From positions 1 through 7,682 of the forward strand of contig JAQWBC010000037.1 of NCBI GenBank assembly GCA_028707415.1: 7,682 nt of DNA, given 5' to 3'. Source of the DNA: Candidatus Izemoplasmatales bacterium. GTDB taxonomy: Bacteria; Bacillota_I; Bacilli_A; Izemoplasmatales; Hujiaoplasmataceae. Position numbers and translations under genes: made by a program. The notes beneath the pieces were generated by a model. It had not been told where the DNA came from and did not search any database. It saw only the letters and a list, made by a program, of their open reading frames with translations. This document shows positions 6,921 through 7,682 of this stretch, piece by piece; the first letter of the stretch is position 1; each line of letters opens with the position of its first letter.

Positions 6921-7682
6921 ATGGAATACGTACTATACGGATTACTAATAGCGATTGGAGTAATCATGCTTTTATTACTGGTTGCTATCATCAAAACGGC
7001 AATCATCAAGGATAAACCTTACGTTAAAAACGTAATCGATATTCCCGAAGAAAAGCAAATGCTTTATGCTTTAGAATTTTCTCAAATGATTAAAGTAAAA
7101 ACGATTTCTGATCAGAGTGGTAGTAATATTTCCCAATTCGTCGCACTACAGAAAGTCATGGATGAATTGTTTCCTCATCTCGACAAAATCGTTGAAAAAC
7201 ATAAATTTCCGGGAGGGTCCTTGCTTTATAAATGGCCAGGTAAACATCCCGACAAGCAACCAATTTTATTTATGGCTCATCAGGATGTCGTTCCAGCTCC
7301 GATGGAAGGATGGGTCGTCGATCCGTTCTCCGGTTTGATTAAGGATGGAGAAGTATGGGGACGAGGAACTTTTGATACTAAATGTACGCTATATGCTTTC
7401 TTCAAAGCAGCGGATGAATTAATATCTGATGGGTTTATTCCGGAAACCGATATCTGGTTTGCCAGCTCTTCCGACGAGGAAATATCGGGAAACGGAGCAT
7501 TGAGCACAGTCAAATGGCTTAAGGAAAACAACATTAATCCTTCACTTGTATTAGATGAAGGCGGAGCCATTGTTGATGGCGTTTTACCATCGGTAAAGCG
7601 CCCTATGGCCTTACTTGGGGTGATTGAAAAAGGTTATGTCGATCTCAAAGTAAAAGCTAAATCTCACGGGGGTCACTCAAGT
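6921..7682 (+). CDS. M20 family metallohydrolase, PM20D1/carboxypeptidase S-like, membrane-anchored (partial)
   Basis: The first 254 residues of a dizinc hydrolase of amide bonds; the frame stays open to the right edge. An N-terminal TM helix (about 4-24) is followed by a Lys-rich flank (K25, K30, K32, K36). Catalytic motifs seen: MAHQDVVP (118-125, ligand His120, Asp122), GRGTFDTK with bridging Asp152, SSDEEISG with general base Glu186 and ligand Glu187, LDEGG with ligand Asp212, and IEKGYVDL then GGHSS (250-254) entering the lid domain. The last zinc His is beyond the edge. DEGG and the EKG...GHSS order resemble eukaryotic PM20D1 and yeast carboxypeptidase S more than DapE or PepT. Those enzymes act on N-acyl amino acids or peptides; the substrate here is unknown. 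AAGGAGG (6906-6912) lies 8 nt before the ATG and overlaps the previous stop, so it is operonic with the two membrane proteins. Acidic Glu2 before and Lys after the TM predict a cytoplasmic catalytic domain. Confidence 0.95.
   Translation, partial: MEYVLYGLLIAIGVIMLLLLVAIIKTAIIKDKPYVKNVIDIPEEKQMLYALEFSQMIKVKTISDQSGSNISQFVALQKVMDELFPHLDKIVEKHKFPGGSLLYKWPGKHPDKQPILFMAHQDVVPAPMEGWVVDPFSGLIKDGEVWGRGTFDTKCTLYAFFKAADELISDGFIPETDIWFASSSDEEISGNGALSTVKWLKENNINPSLVLDEGGAIVDGVLPSVKRPMALLGVIEKGYVDLKVKAKSHGGHSS

Overview
The window comes from an AT-rich bacterium using the standard bacterial code: TGG encodes Trp throughout and TGA ends the acetyltransferase gene. Strong GGAGG-type ribosome sites, TATAAT -10 boxes and the gene families point to a low-GC Firmicutes or Bacilli relative, possibly near the Acholeplasma/Izemoplasma side. 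That placement is an inference and is weak. I see no mobile element, CRISPR array, tRNA or rRNA.

Layout: (1) 1-710, minus strand: the N-terminal half of a class-3-type aldehyde dehydrogenase, cut by the left edge just before its catalytic cysteine. (2) 711-994: a divergent promoter region. (3) 995-1504, plus: a single GNAT acetyltransferase. (4) 1712-4308, plus: a two-gene envelope module, a large DUF2207 membrane protein followed by LemA. Its first gene has an unusual translation start in which a perfect hairpin separates the Shine-Dalgarno (SD) sequence from the ATG. A strong intrinsic terminator closes the unit (4335-4376). (5) 4510-5253, plus: an exonuclease III/AP endonuclease with a GTG start and its own promoter-like region. 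(6) 5424 to the right edge, plus: a tight three-gene operon of a DUF5058 membrane protein, a second polytopic membrane protein of unknown function (1-nt overlap) and a membrane-anchored M20 metallopeptidase resembling PM20D1/carboxypeptidase S (13-nt gap). The peptidase runs off the right edge.

The last operon is the best candidate for an undescribed system. Two small membrane proteins made in coupled fashion, with a hydrolase whose anchor predicts a cytoplasmic catalytic domain, suggest a two-subunit importer delivering a peptide or N-acyl-amino acid to a hydrolase at the inner membrane face. The remaining genes are ordinary housekeeping or envelope functions with independent transcription units.
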